Below, piece by piece: positions 17,614 to 26,315 of a stretch of 40,441 bases of DNA. Below the pieces are notes generated by a model, which saw only the letters and a program-made list of their open reading frames with translations, had not been told where the DNA came from and did no database searches. The stretch's first letter is position 1. Each line of letters begins with the position of its first letter. The stretch is taken from positions 1 through 40,441 of the forward strand of contig CAZJOD010000011.1 in NCBI GenBank assembly GCA_964547525.1, read 5' to 3'. The stretch is from CAZJOD01 sp964547525. GTDB lineage: Bacteria > Bacillota > Clostridia > JAAYHZ01. Both the position numbers and the translations under genes were made by a program.

Positions 17614-17641
17614 GGCCTATAGCCGTTTAGGTTTATAGGCC
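17614..17641 (-). terminator. hairpin between aldo/keto reductase and OPT genes
   Basis: 8-bp stem GGCCTATA / TATAGGCC (17614-17621, 17634-17641) with a 12-base loop. On the minus strand it is followed by TTTTG and an AT-rich run. It lies 84 bases past the reductase stop and 38 bases before the OPT start codon, so it may end the first message or work as an attenuator for the transporter operon. Confidence 0.55.
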
Positions 17642-17671
17642 GGATAAAATTATAAAATATATTTTAAAAGT

Positions 17672-17703
17672 TATAATTTGATTTCACTGCAATAAAGTAA
17701 AGC
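17672..17703 (-). repeat. dispersed intergenic motif, copy A
   Basis: Shares TGCAGTGAAATCA exactly with the copy at 20251-20282, and the 15-mer TGCAATAAAGTAAAG (17688-17702, plus strand) exactly with 26291-26305. It lies upstream of and in the same orientation as the OPT transporter operon. Confidence 0.55.
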
Positions 17704-17724
17704 TTTTTGCAATAGAATCATAAT

Positions 17725-18768
17725 TTAGATTCCTGTAATTTTTTTCATTTCTATTTTGGCTTCTTCACTTAAGACAACCTTTCCCGCTTTTGCATTGGAA
17801 ATCAATTGCCCTACGGTCGAAGCTCCGGGTATCTGGCTGCCCATTCCGTCTATAGTAAGCATATATGCAAGTGCAAGTTCACTCACTGTCAGATCGAACT
17901 CATCAGCTACTTTTTTTATAGCTCCAACCTTGTCCAGTTGAGTTTTCATAGTACCCGGGTTAAATGATCCCTCGTCAAACAAACGATCCCCTTTACCAAC
18001 TTTATTTACATCCAGATAACGGTCTGTCAGCAGACCGGACGCTAACGGTCCGTGCGGTATATATGATATACCGGTTTTTGCACAAAACTCCAGAACCCCT
18101 TGGTTAGGAGCATATTCCCCGTTTAAAAGGTCATATTTGTTTTGTACCGCAACAACACGAGTTCTGTTTGAAAGTTCTTGATTCACTTTCGTGTATAACT
18201 GCATATGTTCCAATTTAAAGTTTGATACACCCAGGTATCTTATATAATCACCGGCGACCAGGTCTTCTATAGCCGATAAGCTTTCTTCCACAGGAGTGTA
18301 TCCGTCAAAAGAATGAAAATATAATAGATCGATGTATTCGGTTTGTAATCTTTCAAGACAAGCATATACAGCATCTTTTATATTATTTCTGGACAGTCTG
18401 CAATGATTGGGAGTTCTGCCGTCCATTGTTCCGAACATTTTTGTACAAAGAATTACATCTCTCCTTTTTTCCGGATTTTTCCGGAACCAATTACCCAAGA
18501 CTCTTTCCGAATTTCCCGAAGATGCGTTATACCTATTGGCGGTATCCCATAATAAAACACCTTCCTCCCAGGCCTTATCGAGTAATGACATTGCATCCTT
18601 CTCATCAACGCGCGCTCCGTCACCCGTTTGAGGATAACCGAACTTCCATGTTCCCAAACCTATAACCGGTGCTCTTAATCCTGAACCGCCCACCTGTTTC
18701 CATGGCATACCGTTAAATTCGTCATAAGCAAATTCCATACCGTAAATATCGGGATTATATTTTATCAT
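17725..18768 (-). CDS. aldo/keto reductase
   Basis: A 347-residue NAD(P)H-dependent (beta/alpha)8 oxidoreductase that reduces aldehydes or ketones. The catalytic tetrad is visible as D75 (LLWDTANRY), Y80, K110 (CTKMFG) and H152 (LLYFHSFD). The C-terminal QIPGASTVGQL and AYMLTIDGM segments match the cofactor-binding end of the YakC/Tas-like aldo/keto reductases. AGAGGAGG is seven bases before the ATG. It has its own sigma-A promoter and is followed by a hairpin, so it is probably transcribed alone. The substrate is unknown. Confidence 0.88.
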   Translation of the reverse strand: MIKYNPDIYGMEFAYDEFNGMPWKQVGGSGLRAPVIGLGTWKFGYPQTGDGARVDEKDAMSLLDKAWEEGVLLWDTANRYNASSGNSERVLGNWFRKNPEKRRDVILCTKMFGTMDGRTPNHCRLSRNNIKDAVYACLERLQTEYIDLLYFHSFDGYTPVEESLSAIEDLVAGDYIRYLGVSNFKLEHMQLYTKVNQELSNRTRVVAVQNKYDLLNGEYAPNQGVLEFCAKTGISYIPHGPLASGLLTDRYLDVNKVGKGDRLFDEGSFNPGTMKTQLDKVGAIKKVADEFDLTVSELALAYMLTIDGMGSQIPGASTVGQLISNAKAGKVVLSEEAKIEMKKITGI

Positions 18769-18795
18769 TATGATCCTCCTCTTACTTTTCGCTCA

Positions 18796-18824
18796 ATACA
18801 TATTGTAACTCAAAAACTATTATT
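18796..18824 (-). promoter_or_regulatory. sigma-A promoter of the aldo/keto reductase gene
   Basis: Minus-strand TTGATA, 17 bases, TACAAT, about 30 bases upstream of the ATG. The dispersed motif copy at 18877-18908 lies just upstream. Box positions are accurate to within a few bases. Confidence 0.6.
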
Positions 18825-18876
18825 TATCAAACGAATATTCCATATTGATACAATATTTCCGGTCCAAAATTATCGG

Positions 18877-18908
18877 ATTATTATATGATTTCACTGTAAA
18901 AACTCATT
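18877..18908 (-). repeat. dispersed intergenic motif, copy B
   Basis: Matches the copy at 20251-20282 in 27 of 32 positions, including an exact 15-base core CAGTGAAATCATATA. An 8-base direct repeat ACAGTAAA/ACAGTGAA, nine bases apart, is also seen here. It lies upstream of and in the same orientation as the aldo/keto reductase gene. Confidence 0.65.
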
Positions 18909-18930
18909 TACTGTGACCCGGTAATCTATT

Positions 18931-19785
18931 CTAAATGAATACATCCGGTTGTTCTTCTGTTGACATGTTCATATTTTTTATTTTTACTATAAGCTTGCGA
19001 CAAGTAATAAACAAGAAAACAAAAGACAAAGCTACTACCGGTATTAAAAGGGCGTTTACTTTTTCTTCGTCCAAATATGACAATAAAAGAGCCGAACTGT
19101 TCATTATTATGTGACCGATCACCGCCGGCCATACAGAATTTGCGGCAACCGCAATCATCCCTAAGATCAAGCCTGCAAATGTTGCGTAAACCGCTTGAGC
19201 AATATTTAAATGCATAAAACCGAAAAGTACCGCCTGTATAATGATAGCTGCGGTTACAGAATAGTTTCTTCGCAGTTCGTTCAATATCATACCACGAAAT
19301 ATTAGATCCTCAACGATGGGAGCGACGATTCCTATGGTTATAAAAGCAAACACCGACGTAGTCAGACCGGAAACCATTGATTCGTATGCATCGGCGGATT
19401 GTTTAAATACAGATGCGGTTAAAGCGAAAATTATCATTGCGGTAAACTCTACAGCTAATCCGGTGGGTATTGCCAGTAATAAAAAGCCCGAACTTGTAGA
19501 ATTTAACTTCATATGGCTATAATTTTTAATCTTTCTCCACCTATATATAAATAAGCATATAATTAAAGATAATATAGACGATATAAAAAGAATTGTCAGC
19601 AGTCGTTCACCCATAAAATTTTGTATGAATCGATCAAATGTAAAAGGTTCCGTTTGTCCGGTACGGAACATATCGGTCAACATATAAACCACTGTAAATA
19701 TTATAGATGTCACTACCTGTATCCATAAATAAATACCTATCAACAAAATACTCCACCAAACAGAAGACCTTTTTTGCTTATTCAT
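18931..19785 (-). CDS. CPBP family intramembrane metalloprotease (CAAX protease-like)
   Basis: A 284-residue membrane protein with about eight hydrophobic helices. The three CPBP/Abi motifs are present: E159-D160-xxx-R164 (VEDLIFRG), F188-xxx-H192 (FGFMH), and H225-xxx-N229 (HIIMN). The first motif is normally EExxxR, so Asp at the second position is a conservative change. Family members cleave membrane-associated substrates or protect against bacteriocins; the role here is unknown. The C terminus is a transmembrane helix plus a short charged tail. AAAGGA is eight bases from the ATG. It is transcribed alone from a promoter at 19827-19856. Confidence 0.85.
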   Translation of the reverse strand: MNKQKRSSVWWSILLIGIYLWIQVVTSIIFTVVYMLTDMFRTGQTEPFTFDRFIQNFMGERLLTILFISSILSLIICLFIYRWRKIKNYSHMKLNSTSSGFLLLAIPTGLAVEFTAMIIFALTASVFKQSADAYESMVSGLTTSVFAFITIGIVAPIVEDLIFRGMILNELRRNYSVTAAIIIQAVLFGFMHLNIAQAVYATFAGLILGMIAVAANSVWPAVIGHIIMNSSALLLSYLDEEKVNALLIPVVALSFVFLFITCRKLIVKIKNMNMSTEEQPDVFI

Positions 19786-19826
19786 AATCTTTTCCTTTTT
19801 GACTCTTGTAAAATATACACAAATTT

Positions 19827-19856
19827 ATTGTAGCATAAACCGGGTTATTCTTACAA
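19827..19856 (-). promoter_or_regulatory. sigma-A promoter of the CPBP protease gene
   Basis: Minus-strand TTGTAA (19851-19856), 18 bases, TACAAT (19827-19832), about 42 bases before the ATG. Confidence 0.5.
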
Positions 19857-19981
19857 TAAATTATACCGGTAAAAAGTTTAACATCGGTACTTAATCTATG
19901 TTTCGCAATAACACATTTTTTATGTGCATCATACATGTTTATTCATTTATGGTAGTAAAAAATTTATTCATCGAGAATCCA

Positions 19982-20011
19982 AGTAAAAAACAAGAGGGTA
20001 ATGCCCCTCTT
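19982..20011 (-). terminator. terminator of the tRNA-Arg gene
   Basis: 7-bp stem AAGAGGG / CCCTCTT (19992-19998 and 20005-20011), followed on the minus strand by GTTTTTTACTT. It is 35 bases past the 3' end of the tRNA. Confidence 0.8.
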
Positions 20012-20045
20012 CGTTAAATAGTATTTATATAATTGTGTATAACTG

Positions 20046-20122
20046 TGGCGTGCCCAAGAGGACTTGAACCCCCAATCCCTCGGTCCGTAGCCGAGTGCTC
20101 TATCCAATTGAGCCATGGGCAC
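20046..20122 (-). tRNA. tRNA-Arg (anticodon ACG)
   Basis: A 77-base cloverleaf read on the minus strand. The acceptor stem GTGCCCA pairs with TGGGCAC, followed by G and an encoded CCA end. The D arm contains GGCTCAATTGGATAGAGC, the anticodon stem-loop is CTCGG-CTACGGA-CCGAG giving ACG, and the T arm contains GGTTCAAGTCC. ACG, modified to ICG, reads CGU, CGC and CGA. It stands alone between the CPBP gene and the dnaD operon. Confidence 0.97.
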
Positions 20123-20470
20123 ATAATAAATTCAATATTTCTACAGCAAAGAATATCATAATATAAATTTTGAAAAAAATCAATAACAAAATGAAATTTT
20201 TTATTGGTAAATTCTGTTTGGTGATATCTGCAAAAATTGAATTAATAATAAGTAAGTTTATGCAGTGAAATCATATATTAATTTGTACAATAATCTCTTA
20301 TTATGTTACTATAAAGAAAAAGCTAATTTATTACCAAGGTTATAAATGTTAATTGAGTTTAATTAGTAGTTTTACAAAAACCGGTTTAACCTATAACAAG
20401 GTTACTCATATTTCGGGAAAAGAATAAATGTGTTATAATTATATTTATTTTATTTATCAGGTGGCACTAA
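20123..20470. other. intergenic region between tRNA-Arg and the dnaD operon
   Basis: 348 bases without a gene. It holds the dispersed motif copy at 20251-20282 and a TATAAT box with a TG extension at 20431-20439. The -35 is poor. An AACC/GGTT-rich stretch lies at 20375-20405 but forms no clear hairpin. Confidence 0.5.
20251..20282 (+). repeat. dispersed intergenic motif, copy C (reference copy)
   Basis: Contains TTTATGCAGTGAAATCATAT. It lies about 190 bases upstream of and co-oriented with the dnaD-like gene. It is compared with the copies at 17.7, 18.9, 26.2, 32.3 and 34.6 kb in the findings. Confidence 0.65.
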
Positions 20471-21442
20471 ATGGAAATTAAAGGTCTAAATGTAGCAAAA
20501 AAAATGTTGTATTCCGATACACAGGTACCGGATGTATTTATATCGCAATATATTTCGAAAATGGATTCTGATTATTTTAAAATATACATATATTGCCTGT
20601 TTCTTGACGGATATAATAAATCAATTAATGAAAATACCGTTGCTTGCGGATTAAATGTCGATAAAAATACGGTTAAGGACGCATTTACATATTTCGTTGA
20701 AAACGGTTTGGCAACAGTCAACAATAATGTACTATTAATTAATGATATAAAAGATATGGAAATAAAAAAATATTATACTAATGAAACAGGTAATCAGACT
20801 GTAAAAAGTATAACACCTGAACATGATACTGTTATTCGTGCCATTAATAATGAATTTTTTCAAGGTGTTATGGGAATTACATGGTATAGTGACATCGGCA
20901 CTTGGTTTGAAAAGTTTAAATTTGATACCGATGTTATGTACCAATTATTTCATATGTGTTATGAAAGAAACGCATTGGGTAATAACAGTTATATTTCAAA
21001 AGTAGCTGAAGATTGGTATAATAAAAATATTAAAACCGATTTCGATCTGCAGATTTATTTAAAATCCAGATCTAAAATATCTATGATATCCGATCGAATT
21101 ACAAAGCAACTGAGACTTCGTAGGAATTTGACCGTATATGAAGAGAAATTGGTGGAAAAATGGGTGAATGAATATGGTTATAATTTTGATGTCATTGAAA
21201 TGGCATTAAAAAACGCAGCTAATATTAATAACCCTAATATAAATTATTTTGATAAAATAATTACCAATTGGCATAATAACAATCTCAATGAACTGAAACA
21301 AATAGAAGAATTTGAAAATACCAAGGTATATAAAAAAGGAAAGACCGATATCAAAAACTCAAAGAAACCCGCTCAATTGGAGAACTTTACTCAAAGGAAG
21401 TATGATAAAGAATTTCTTGAAAGTTTATATGAGGAGCTTTAA
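20471..21442 (+). CDS. DnaD-domain replication initiation protein
   Basis: A 323-residue protein of the DnaD/DnaB(Bsu) primosome family, which helps load the replicative helicase at origins and restart sites. Residues about 15-95 look like a winged-helix DDBH1 domain (DYFKIYIYCLFLDGYNKSINENTVACGLN, seen in pieces), and about 120-195 and 210-285 are helical DDBH2 segments; the second has LVEKWVNEYGYNFDVIEMALKNAA and INYFDKIITNWHNN, a classic DnaD-tail signature. AGGTGG is seven bases before the ATG. It is followed by dnaC after three bases, which matches the common dnaD/dnaB-dnaC (dnaI) pairing in Firmicutes and supports the call. Confidence 0.85.
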   Translation: MEIKGLNVAKKMLYSDTQVPDVFISQYISKMDSDYFKIYIYCLFLDGYNKSINENTVACGLNVDKNTVKDAFTYFVENGLATVNNNVLLINDIKDMEIKKYYTNETGNQTVKSITPEHDTVIRAINNEFFQGVMGITWYSDIGTWFEKFKFDTDVMYQLFHMCYERNALGNNSYISKVAEDWYNKNIKTDFDLQIYLKSRSKISMISDRITKQLRLRRNLTVYEEKLVEKWVNEYGYNFDVIEMALKNAANINNPNINYFDKIITNWHNNNLNELKQIEEFENTKVYKKGKTDIKNSKKPAQLENFTQRKYDKEFLESLYEEL

Positions 21443-21445
21443 GTA

Positions 21446-22456
21446 ATGGATTCCATTCATAAAATCGTAAAAGACGAATATACAAGCAGACACCGGTCGG
21501 CTGTCAGATCGGCTGAAGATCGGAAAAAAAAATTGATAGATGATATACCATCTTTAAAACAAGCTTTCTTTGAATTGTCACAAACCGGGATAAAATTCTC
21601 TAAGGAGATTATTGAAGGTAAGCTTTCTCATAAAGAAGCCATGGAGGCTTCTGAAATTGAGTTTAAAAAATTAAGTGAAAAATTACGCACCATTTTGATT
21701 GAGAATTCGTATGACGAAAGATACCTGGATGCACAATTTGTATGTAATATATGTCAAGATACCGGATTTATAAATAAAGACGGTGACAGGTGCAAATGCT
21801 ATTCTGAGGTAATCAAACATATTCTTGGCAAGCACCGGGATTATGCTGTTTTTTCAAATCAAAATTTTAATTTCTTTGATGAAACGTTATATCCCTGTGA
21901 ACCTGATCCTAATGTATACGGCATTAAAAAATCACCTCGACAACAGATTCTTGCAATAAAAGAAAAATGCATGGACTTTATATCGACTTTTAGTAACCCC
22001 GAAACAAAAAATATGCTTTTCACCGGTAATACCGGACTTGGGAAGACTTTTGTAGCAAATTGCATTACTTATGATCTTTTGCTTAAAGGATATTCCGTAA
22101 TTGTAATTACAGCACCTATGTTTTTCGAAATTACATCCGGTTATTTAATAGATCATAATCGGTTTTCAGAGGATTATGCTTATCTATTATCTTGTAATTT
22201 ATTGATTATTGATGATATGGGTACTGAAAAAATGACCGATTCCAGGTATTCACAGTTGTTAAATATACTTGAAATTAGAAAAAAGAATGACTTAACTTCA
22301 ACTTGTAAAGTAATTCTGATAACAAACAGCACTATTAACGAGCTTTATGATATTTATTCCGAAAGGATAGCATCAAGAATCGCCGGAGATTTTTCTATAA
22401 TAAAATTTATCGGCAAAGATATAAGAATTTTAAATAAGGAGGTTTCACAAAAATGA
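21446..22456 (+). CDS. dnaC: replicative helicase loader (DnaC/DnaI AAA+ ATPase)
   Basis: A 336-residue AAA+ ATPase that delivers the DnaB-type helicase to DNA. Residues 1-95 are helical. C100, C103, C116 and C118 (CNICQDTG...CKC) form a probable zinc site as in other loaders. Walker A is GNTGLGKT (194-201), Walker B is LLIIDD (D256, D257), sensor-1-like LITNS follows, and SRIAGDF near the end carries the arginine sensor. It starts three bases after the dnaD-like stop, and its last four bases overlap the start of the next gene. The AGGAGG for the isomerase lies within its last codons. Confidence 0.93.
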   Translation: MDSIHKIVKDEYTSRHRSAVRSAEDRKKKLIDDIPSLKQAFFELSQTGIKFSKEIIEGKLSHKEAMEASEIEFKKLSEKLRTILIENSYDERYLDAQFVCNICQDTGFINKDGDRCKCYSEVIKHILGKHRDYAVFSNQNFNFFDETLYPCEPDPNVYGIKKSPRQQILAIKEKCMDFISTFSNPETKNMLFTGNTGLGKTFVANCITYDLLLKGYSVIVITAPMFFEITSGYLIDHNRFSEDYAYLLSCNLLIIDDMGTEKMTDSRYSQLLNILEIRKKNDLTSTCKVILITNSTINELYDIYSERIASRIAGDFSIIKFIGKDIRILNKEVSQK

Positions 22457-23418
22457 AACTAGGTGTTTTTACAGTATTATTTTCAAACAAACCGTTTGAA
22501 CAAACTTTAAGTTACCTGTCAAATCTTGGAGTGCAAGCGGTTGAGATCGGTACAGGCGGTTATCCGGGTAAAGCCCACTGCAACGTTGACAGCTTATTAT
22601 CCGATAATAATGAGTGCAATAAGTTTACAGATACCGTCAAAAAGTATAATTTGGAAATAAGTGCATTAAGTTGTCACGGTAACCCGGTCCATCCTCAAAA
22701 AGATATAGCCGACAGCTTCCATGAGGATTTTGTAAAAACAGTTTTATTAGCTGAAAAAATGGGACTTGACAGAGTAGTAACCTTTTCCGGGTGCCCTGGA
22801 GATCAACCCGGAGCCAAGTATCCAAATTGGGTAACATGCCCCTGGCCGGATGATTTTTTAAAAATCCTGGAATATCAATGGAATGAAGTTTTAATCCCCT
22901 ATTGGGACAAGACTGTAAAATTTGCAAATGAACACGGAGTTACAAAAATATGTCTGGAAATGCATCCGGGTTTTTGTGTCTATAATCCTGAAACATTATT
23001 AAAATTAAGAAATGCCGTAGGAAATACAATAGGTGCCAATTACGACCCCAGTCATCTTTTCTGGCAAGGTATAGACCCTGTTGCATCCATAAGAAAATTG
23101 GAAAATGCCATCTATCATTTCCATGCTAAAGACACCAAGATAGATATATTGAATACCCGGACAAACGGTGTATTGGATACCAAACATTACGGAGACGAAA
23201 TTTCTCGCTCATGGATTTTCAGAAGTGTAGGTTATGGTCATAATTATGATGTATGGAAAGATATCGTCAGTAATTTGAGAATGATAGGTTATGACGATGT
23301 TTTGAGCATAGAACACGAAGATAGCTTAATGAGCTCTGAAGAAGGTTTGGAAAAAGCTATAAGCTTTTTGAAGGAAGTATTGGTATTTAAGGAAAGCGGT
23401 GTTATGACATGGGCGTAA
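22453..23418 (+). CDS. sugar phosphate isomerase/epimerase (xylose isomerase-like TIM barrel)
   Basis: A 321-residue barrel of the AP endonuclease family 2 type. Features: GVFTVLF and LGVQAVEIGTGG at the N terminus, SALSCHGNPVHP (residues 75-86), KICLEMHPGF, ANYDPSHLFWQG, YHFHAKDTKI and DVLSIEHED; the Glu, Asp, His and Glu residues in these are the usual metal ligands. It starts with an ATGA overlap with dnaC, and its end overlaps the following dehydrogenase gene by ten bases. This isomerase plus Gfo/Idh/MocA pairing is typical of catabolism of inositols, keto-sugars or amino sugars; the exact sugar is unknown. Confidence 0.88.
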   Translation: MKLGVFTVLFSNKPFEQTLSYLSNLGVQAVEIGTGGYPGKAHCNVDSLLSDNNECNKFTDTVKKYNLEISALSCHGNPVHPQKDIADSFHEDFVKTVLLAEKMGLDRVVTFSGCPGDQPGAKYPNWVTCPWPDDFLKILEYQWNEVLIPYWDKTVKFANEHGVTKICLEMHPGFCVYNPETLLKLRNAVGNTIGANYDPSHLFWQGIDPVASIRKLENAIYHFHAKDTKIDILNTRTNGVLDTKHYGDEISRSWIFRSVGYGHNYDVWKDIVSNLRMIGYDDVLSIEHEDSLMSSEEGLEKAISFLKEVLVFKESGVMTWA

Positions 23419-24587
23419 AAAGTACGGATAAATCTTTAAACTTTGGATTAATAGGCTACAAATTCATGGGGAAAGCTCATAGCAACGCTCTTCAACGAAT
23501 AGGCATGTTTTTTAATCCCTCTGTCAAAATCAATATGACCGCCATATGCGGACGTGATGAAAATAGTGTAAAAGCCGCTTCACAAAAATTCGGATGGACC
23601 GGTTACGAAACATCCTGGCAATCATTGGTAAGAAGAGAAGATATCGATGTAATAGATATTACCACCCCGAGTAATGCACACAAAGAAATCGCTATAGCGG
23701 CAGCAGAAAATGGGAAACACATTTTCTGCGAAAAACCTTTGGCACTTAATGCTTCGGATGCTCGTGAAATGTTAGCAGCCGCTAATAAAAGCAACGTGAA
23801 ACACCAAATTGGTTTCAACTATCGTTTTGCACCGGCGGTAAAGCTTGCAAAACAAATAATAGATTCGGGAAAACTGGGGAAAATTTATCACTTCAGAGGT
23901 ACCTATCTACAAGATTGGCTTATAGACCCGGATTTCCCCGCCGCCTGGAGAACCGATAAAACCGTTGCAGGTTCAGGTGCTCACGGTGATTTAGGCGCTC
24001 ATTTAATAGATTTGGCAAGACATTTAACAGGCGAAATAAAATCTGTCATCGGGATAACAAAAACATTCATTAAAGAAAGACCGTTAGTAGAAAATATGAC
24101 GGGACTAACAGCTACAAAAACAGGTGATTCAAAATTGGTGCCGGTCACTGTTGACGATGCTTCGGCATTTTTGTGTGAATTTGACAATGGTGCGCTGGGC
24201 TCGTTTGAAGCGACAAGATTTGCCACGGGAAGAAAAAACGCTTTAACTTTTGAAATAAACGGTTCAGACGGAAGTATTAAATTCGAGTTTGAAAGAATGA
24301 ACGAATTACAATACTACAACCGTAACGATGAACCCGGTTTACAAGGATTCCGCCTGATACAAGCGACAGAAGGTATTCATCCGTATGCGGAAAATTGGTG
24401 GCCTGTGGGTCATGTTATAGGTTATGAGCACACTTTTGTGCATGAATTATATGAATTTATAGAATCGGTTGCCAAAAATCAACCCTGTACACCTGATTTT
24501 AAAGACGGATTGGAATGTTGCAAAGTTTTAGATGCAGTAGAACTATCAATACGAGAAAGAACCTGGATCAATATAGAATCGATCTAA
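23409..24587 (+). CDS. Gfo/Idh/MocA family oxidoreductase
   Basis: A 392-residue NAD(P)-dependent dehydrogenase. A Rossmann-type N terminus (FGLIGYKFMGKAHSNAL) is followed by ITTPSNAHKEIAIAAAENGKH, the family motif CEKPLA, and the C-terminal catalytic segment GSGAHGDLGAHLIDLARHL with the conserved Asp and His. YEHTFVHELYEF and CKVLDAVELSIRERTWINI are the usual ending. It overlaps the isomerase gene by ten bases, so the two are co-translated. Likely to oxidise a sugar or cyclitol that the isomerase then converts. A terminator follows at 24604. Confidence 0.9.
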   Translation: MGVKSTDKSLNFGLIGYKFMGKAHSNALQRIGMFFNPSVKINMTAICGRDENSVKAASQKFGWTGYETSWQSLVRREDIDVIDITTPSNAHKEIAIAAAENGKHIFCEKPLALNASDAREMLAAANKSNVKHQIGFNYRFAPAVKLAKQIIDSGKLGKIYHFRGTYLQDWLIDPDFPAAWRTDKTVAGSGAHGDLGAHLIDLARHLTGEIKSVIGITKTFIKERPLVENMTGLTATKTGDSKLVPVTVDDASAFLCEFDNGALGSFEATRFATGRKNALTFEINGSDGSIKFEFERMNELQYYNRNDEPGLQGFRLIQATEGIHPYAENWWPVGHVIGYEHTFVHELYEFIESVAKNQPCTPDFKDGLECCKVLDAVELSIRERTWINIESI

Positions 24588-24603
24588 TAAACACAAAAGA
24601 TTT

Positions 24604-24629
24604 AAGCGAGGGGATACCCCTCGCTTTTT
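24604..24629 (+). terminator. terminator of the dnaD-dnaC-isomerase-dehydrogenase operon
   Basis: Perfect 10-bp stem AAGCGAGGGG / CCCCTCGCTT (24604-24613, 24617-24626) with a three-base loop, then TTT, 17 bases after the stop. Confidence 0.9.
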
Positions 24630-24724
24630 ATCATTTTGGTGTTTTTATGAAATTAAAGGGTAATGATTCAATATAGATTTAAAAACCTTGTCTAAAATTT
24701 CCGATTATAACCTATATAAATCCT

Positions 24725-26146
24725 TTAATGAAGTTGCGCTACAGGATCATTTGCGTTCATTGTAAGAATTCCCTGCTCGTTATTTATAACCAACAAAATT
24801 TCTTCTTCCACACCGGATACGGTACCAATATATATAAGACAATCCTGATCACCCAATTTGCCTTTGAATTCGTAAACAAACAATTCTGTTTTATATTGTG
24901 TCGGTATTACGGCATAACCGCTATCGGTTACCGTAACTCGATCGGAAATATTCGCTTTTGCTTCTTCAATGGAAAGAGACGGTACAGGTATATCACGTTT
25001 TTTATGGGAAAACAAATACCCTTTTGACTCGATTCCCAATATATCACCGTTATCCAAAGCAATTTGCAATTTTACAAGGTCCGGATAAAGTGTATACTCT
25101 CCTTGTACCGCAGCATAATTGATAGTTGCAACATTCCCGTTGACAGTATAATATGTGTCGGTCAGATCATTGAAGCCCAAATCACTTAAAAACCGCTTTC
25201 CCTTCTCTGTTGCTTCTTCCATATTGAGATTTGCTTCATAAACTAATCTTGAAGTCAACGCCCAATAGGGAAACCCGCCCTTCCTGGTTATATCTATAAC
25301 TCCTTTTTGGTTTTTGTCACCATTGTTGAATGTAACGGCAAAAATATACGTTTGGATGGTATCCTGTTCTAAAGTCCCGGTGTGCTCAATTGTTGCTATT
25401 TTGTCTTGTCCGAAGAATTTTGTGGCAACTTCTTTAGCTTCGTCCGGTGTCAGTTCTTTGCTTCCTAAAGCAATAGGTTCAATTTGTGTAATATGATCCG
25501 AAAAAGGTCCGTCATAAATTAATGTAGGGTAATCTTCAAACGTCTTATTTATACCTGCAAAAGTATCTTGGGGTAGACTTTGATTTACATTACCGAAAAA
25601 CTTTTTACCTTCCTTTTCAATAACATTCCATTTTATACGACCGGAAAACAATGCTTCTTGCATAGTTTGAACGTTTTCGTTAACTTGTTTGGAATAATCA
25701 TAAAGCATTTTTATGGTATCATATTGCTCGTTGGTTATGGTGTTTCCTTTAGCCGTTTGAGTGTTTAATGTATAAGCCAAATCACCCACCTGAGTTAAAA
25801 ACTTGGATGTATTGTCAAGGTACTGTTGCGAAACCGGTAATTGAATTATGTTCAATTGTGCAAGGTTTGCTTGTCCCCATGCTTTTTGAAGGGTTTCGGA
25901 TGTTTTTAGGGGGGATGAGCATATTAGTGATTTTGCCAACAAAGACTCCACATTATTCATGTTATCCGTCAAGTCGAAGAACATTCTGTTATATTGATTG
26001 TTCAACTGCATTGCATAGTCGGTAGCCCTTCTGTTTTGGTAAAATCCCCATAGCAAAACACCTACAAGTGTTAAACTTACGATAGTATACATATGCCTAT
26101 CTGTTAAACGGTTTTTAAAATCTTTTAATTTTTCTTTTACTTTCAT
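24725..26146 (-). CDS. ypeB: spore germination protein YpeB
   Basis: A 473-residue protein with one N-terminal transmembrane helix (about 20-37, YTIVSLTLVGVLLWGFY). A helical region (40-190, with the RRATDYAMQLNNQYNRMFFDLTDNMNNVE opening) precedes three PepSY-like modules. YpeB sits in the spore inner membrane region and is needed for the assembly and stability of the cortex-lytic enzyme SleB, with which it is usually co-transcribed. The ATG at 26146, five bases after GGGAG, is chosen over the upstream in-frame start at 26164. No sleB gene adjoins it: upstream lies the end of the SbcC-like gene and downstream a convergent operon. Length is close to the Bacillus protein (about 450). Confidence 0.92.
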   Translation of the reverse strand: MKVKEKLKDFKNRLTDRHMYTIVSLTLVGVLLWGFYQNRRATDYAMQLNNQYNRMFFDLTDNMNNVESLLAKSLICSSPLKTSETLQKAWGQANLAQLNIIQLPVSQQYLDNTSKFLTQVGDLAYTLNTQTAKGNTITNEQYDTIKMLYDYSKQVNENVQTMQEALFSGRIKWNVIEKEGKKFFGNVNQSLPQDTFAGINKTFEDYPTLIYDGPFSDHITQIEPIALGSKELTPDEAKEVATKFFGQDKIATIEHTGTLEQDTIQTYIFAVTFNNGDKNQKGVIDITRKGGFPYWALTSRLVYEANLNMEEATEKGKRFLSDLGFNDLTDTYYTVNGNVATINYAAVQGEYTLYPDLVKLQIALDNGDILGIESKGYLFSHKKRDIPVPSLSIEEAKANISDRVTVTDSGYAVIPTQYKTELFVYEFKGKLGDQDCLIYIGTVSGVEEEILLVINNEQGILTMNANDPVAQLH

Positions 26147-26228
26147 AATAACTCCCATACTCATAGTATTTTGTTAATATTTTAAGTAGAAATGAAAAAA
26201 TTATGTGACAAACATATGATTTTTTATA

Positions 26229-26305
26229 TATGTTTTTACTGCAATGACTACTTACTCATATGGTACTTAGGTTCAATGTAGTTCATTTATTGCAATAAAG
26301 TAAAG
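26229..26305 (-). repeat. dispersed intergenic motif, two diverged copies
   Basis: Minus-strand ATTGCAGTAAAAACATATAT (about 26229-26248), and TTTATTGCAATAAATG-like (26286-26301). The latter shares a 15-mer with 17688-17702. Both lie upstream of and co-oriented with ypeB. Confidence 0.4.
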
Positions 26306-26315
26306 TTTTTATAAA

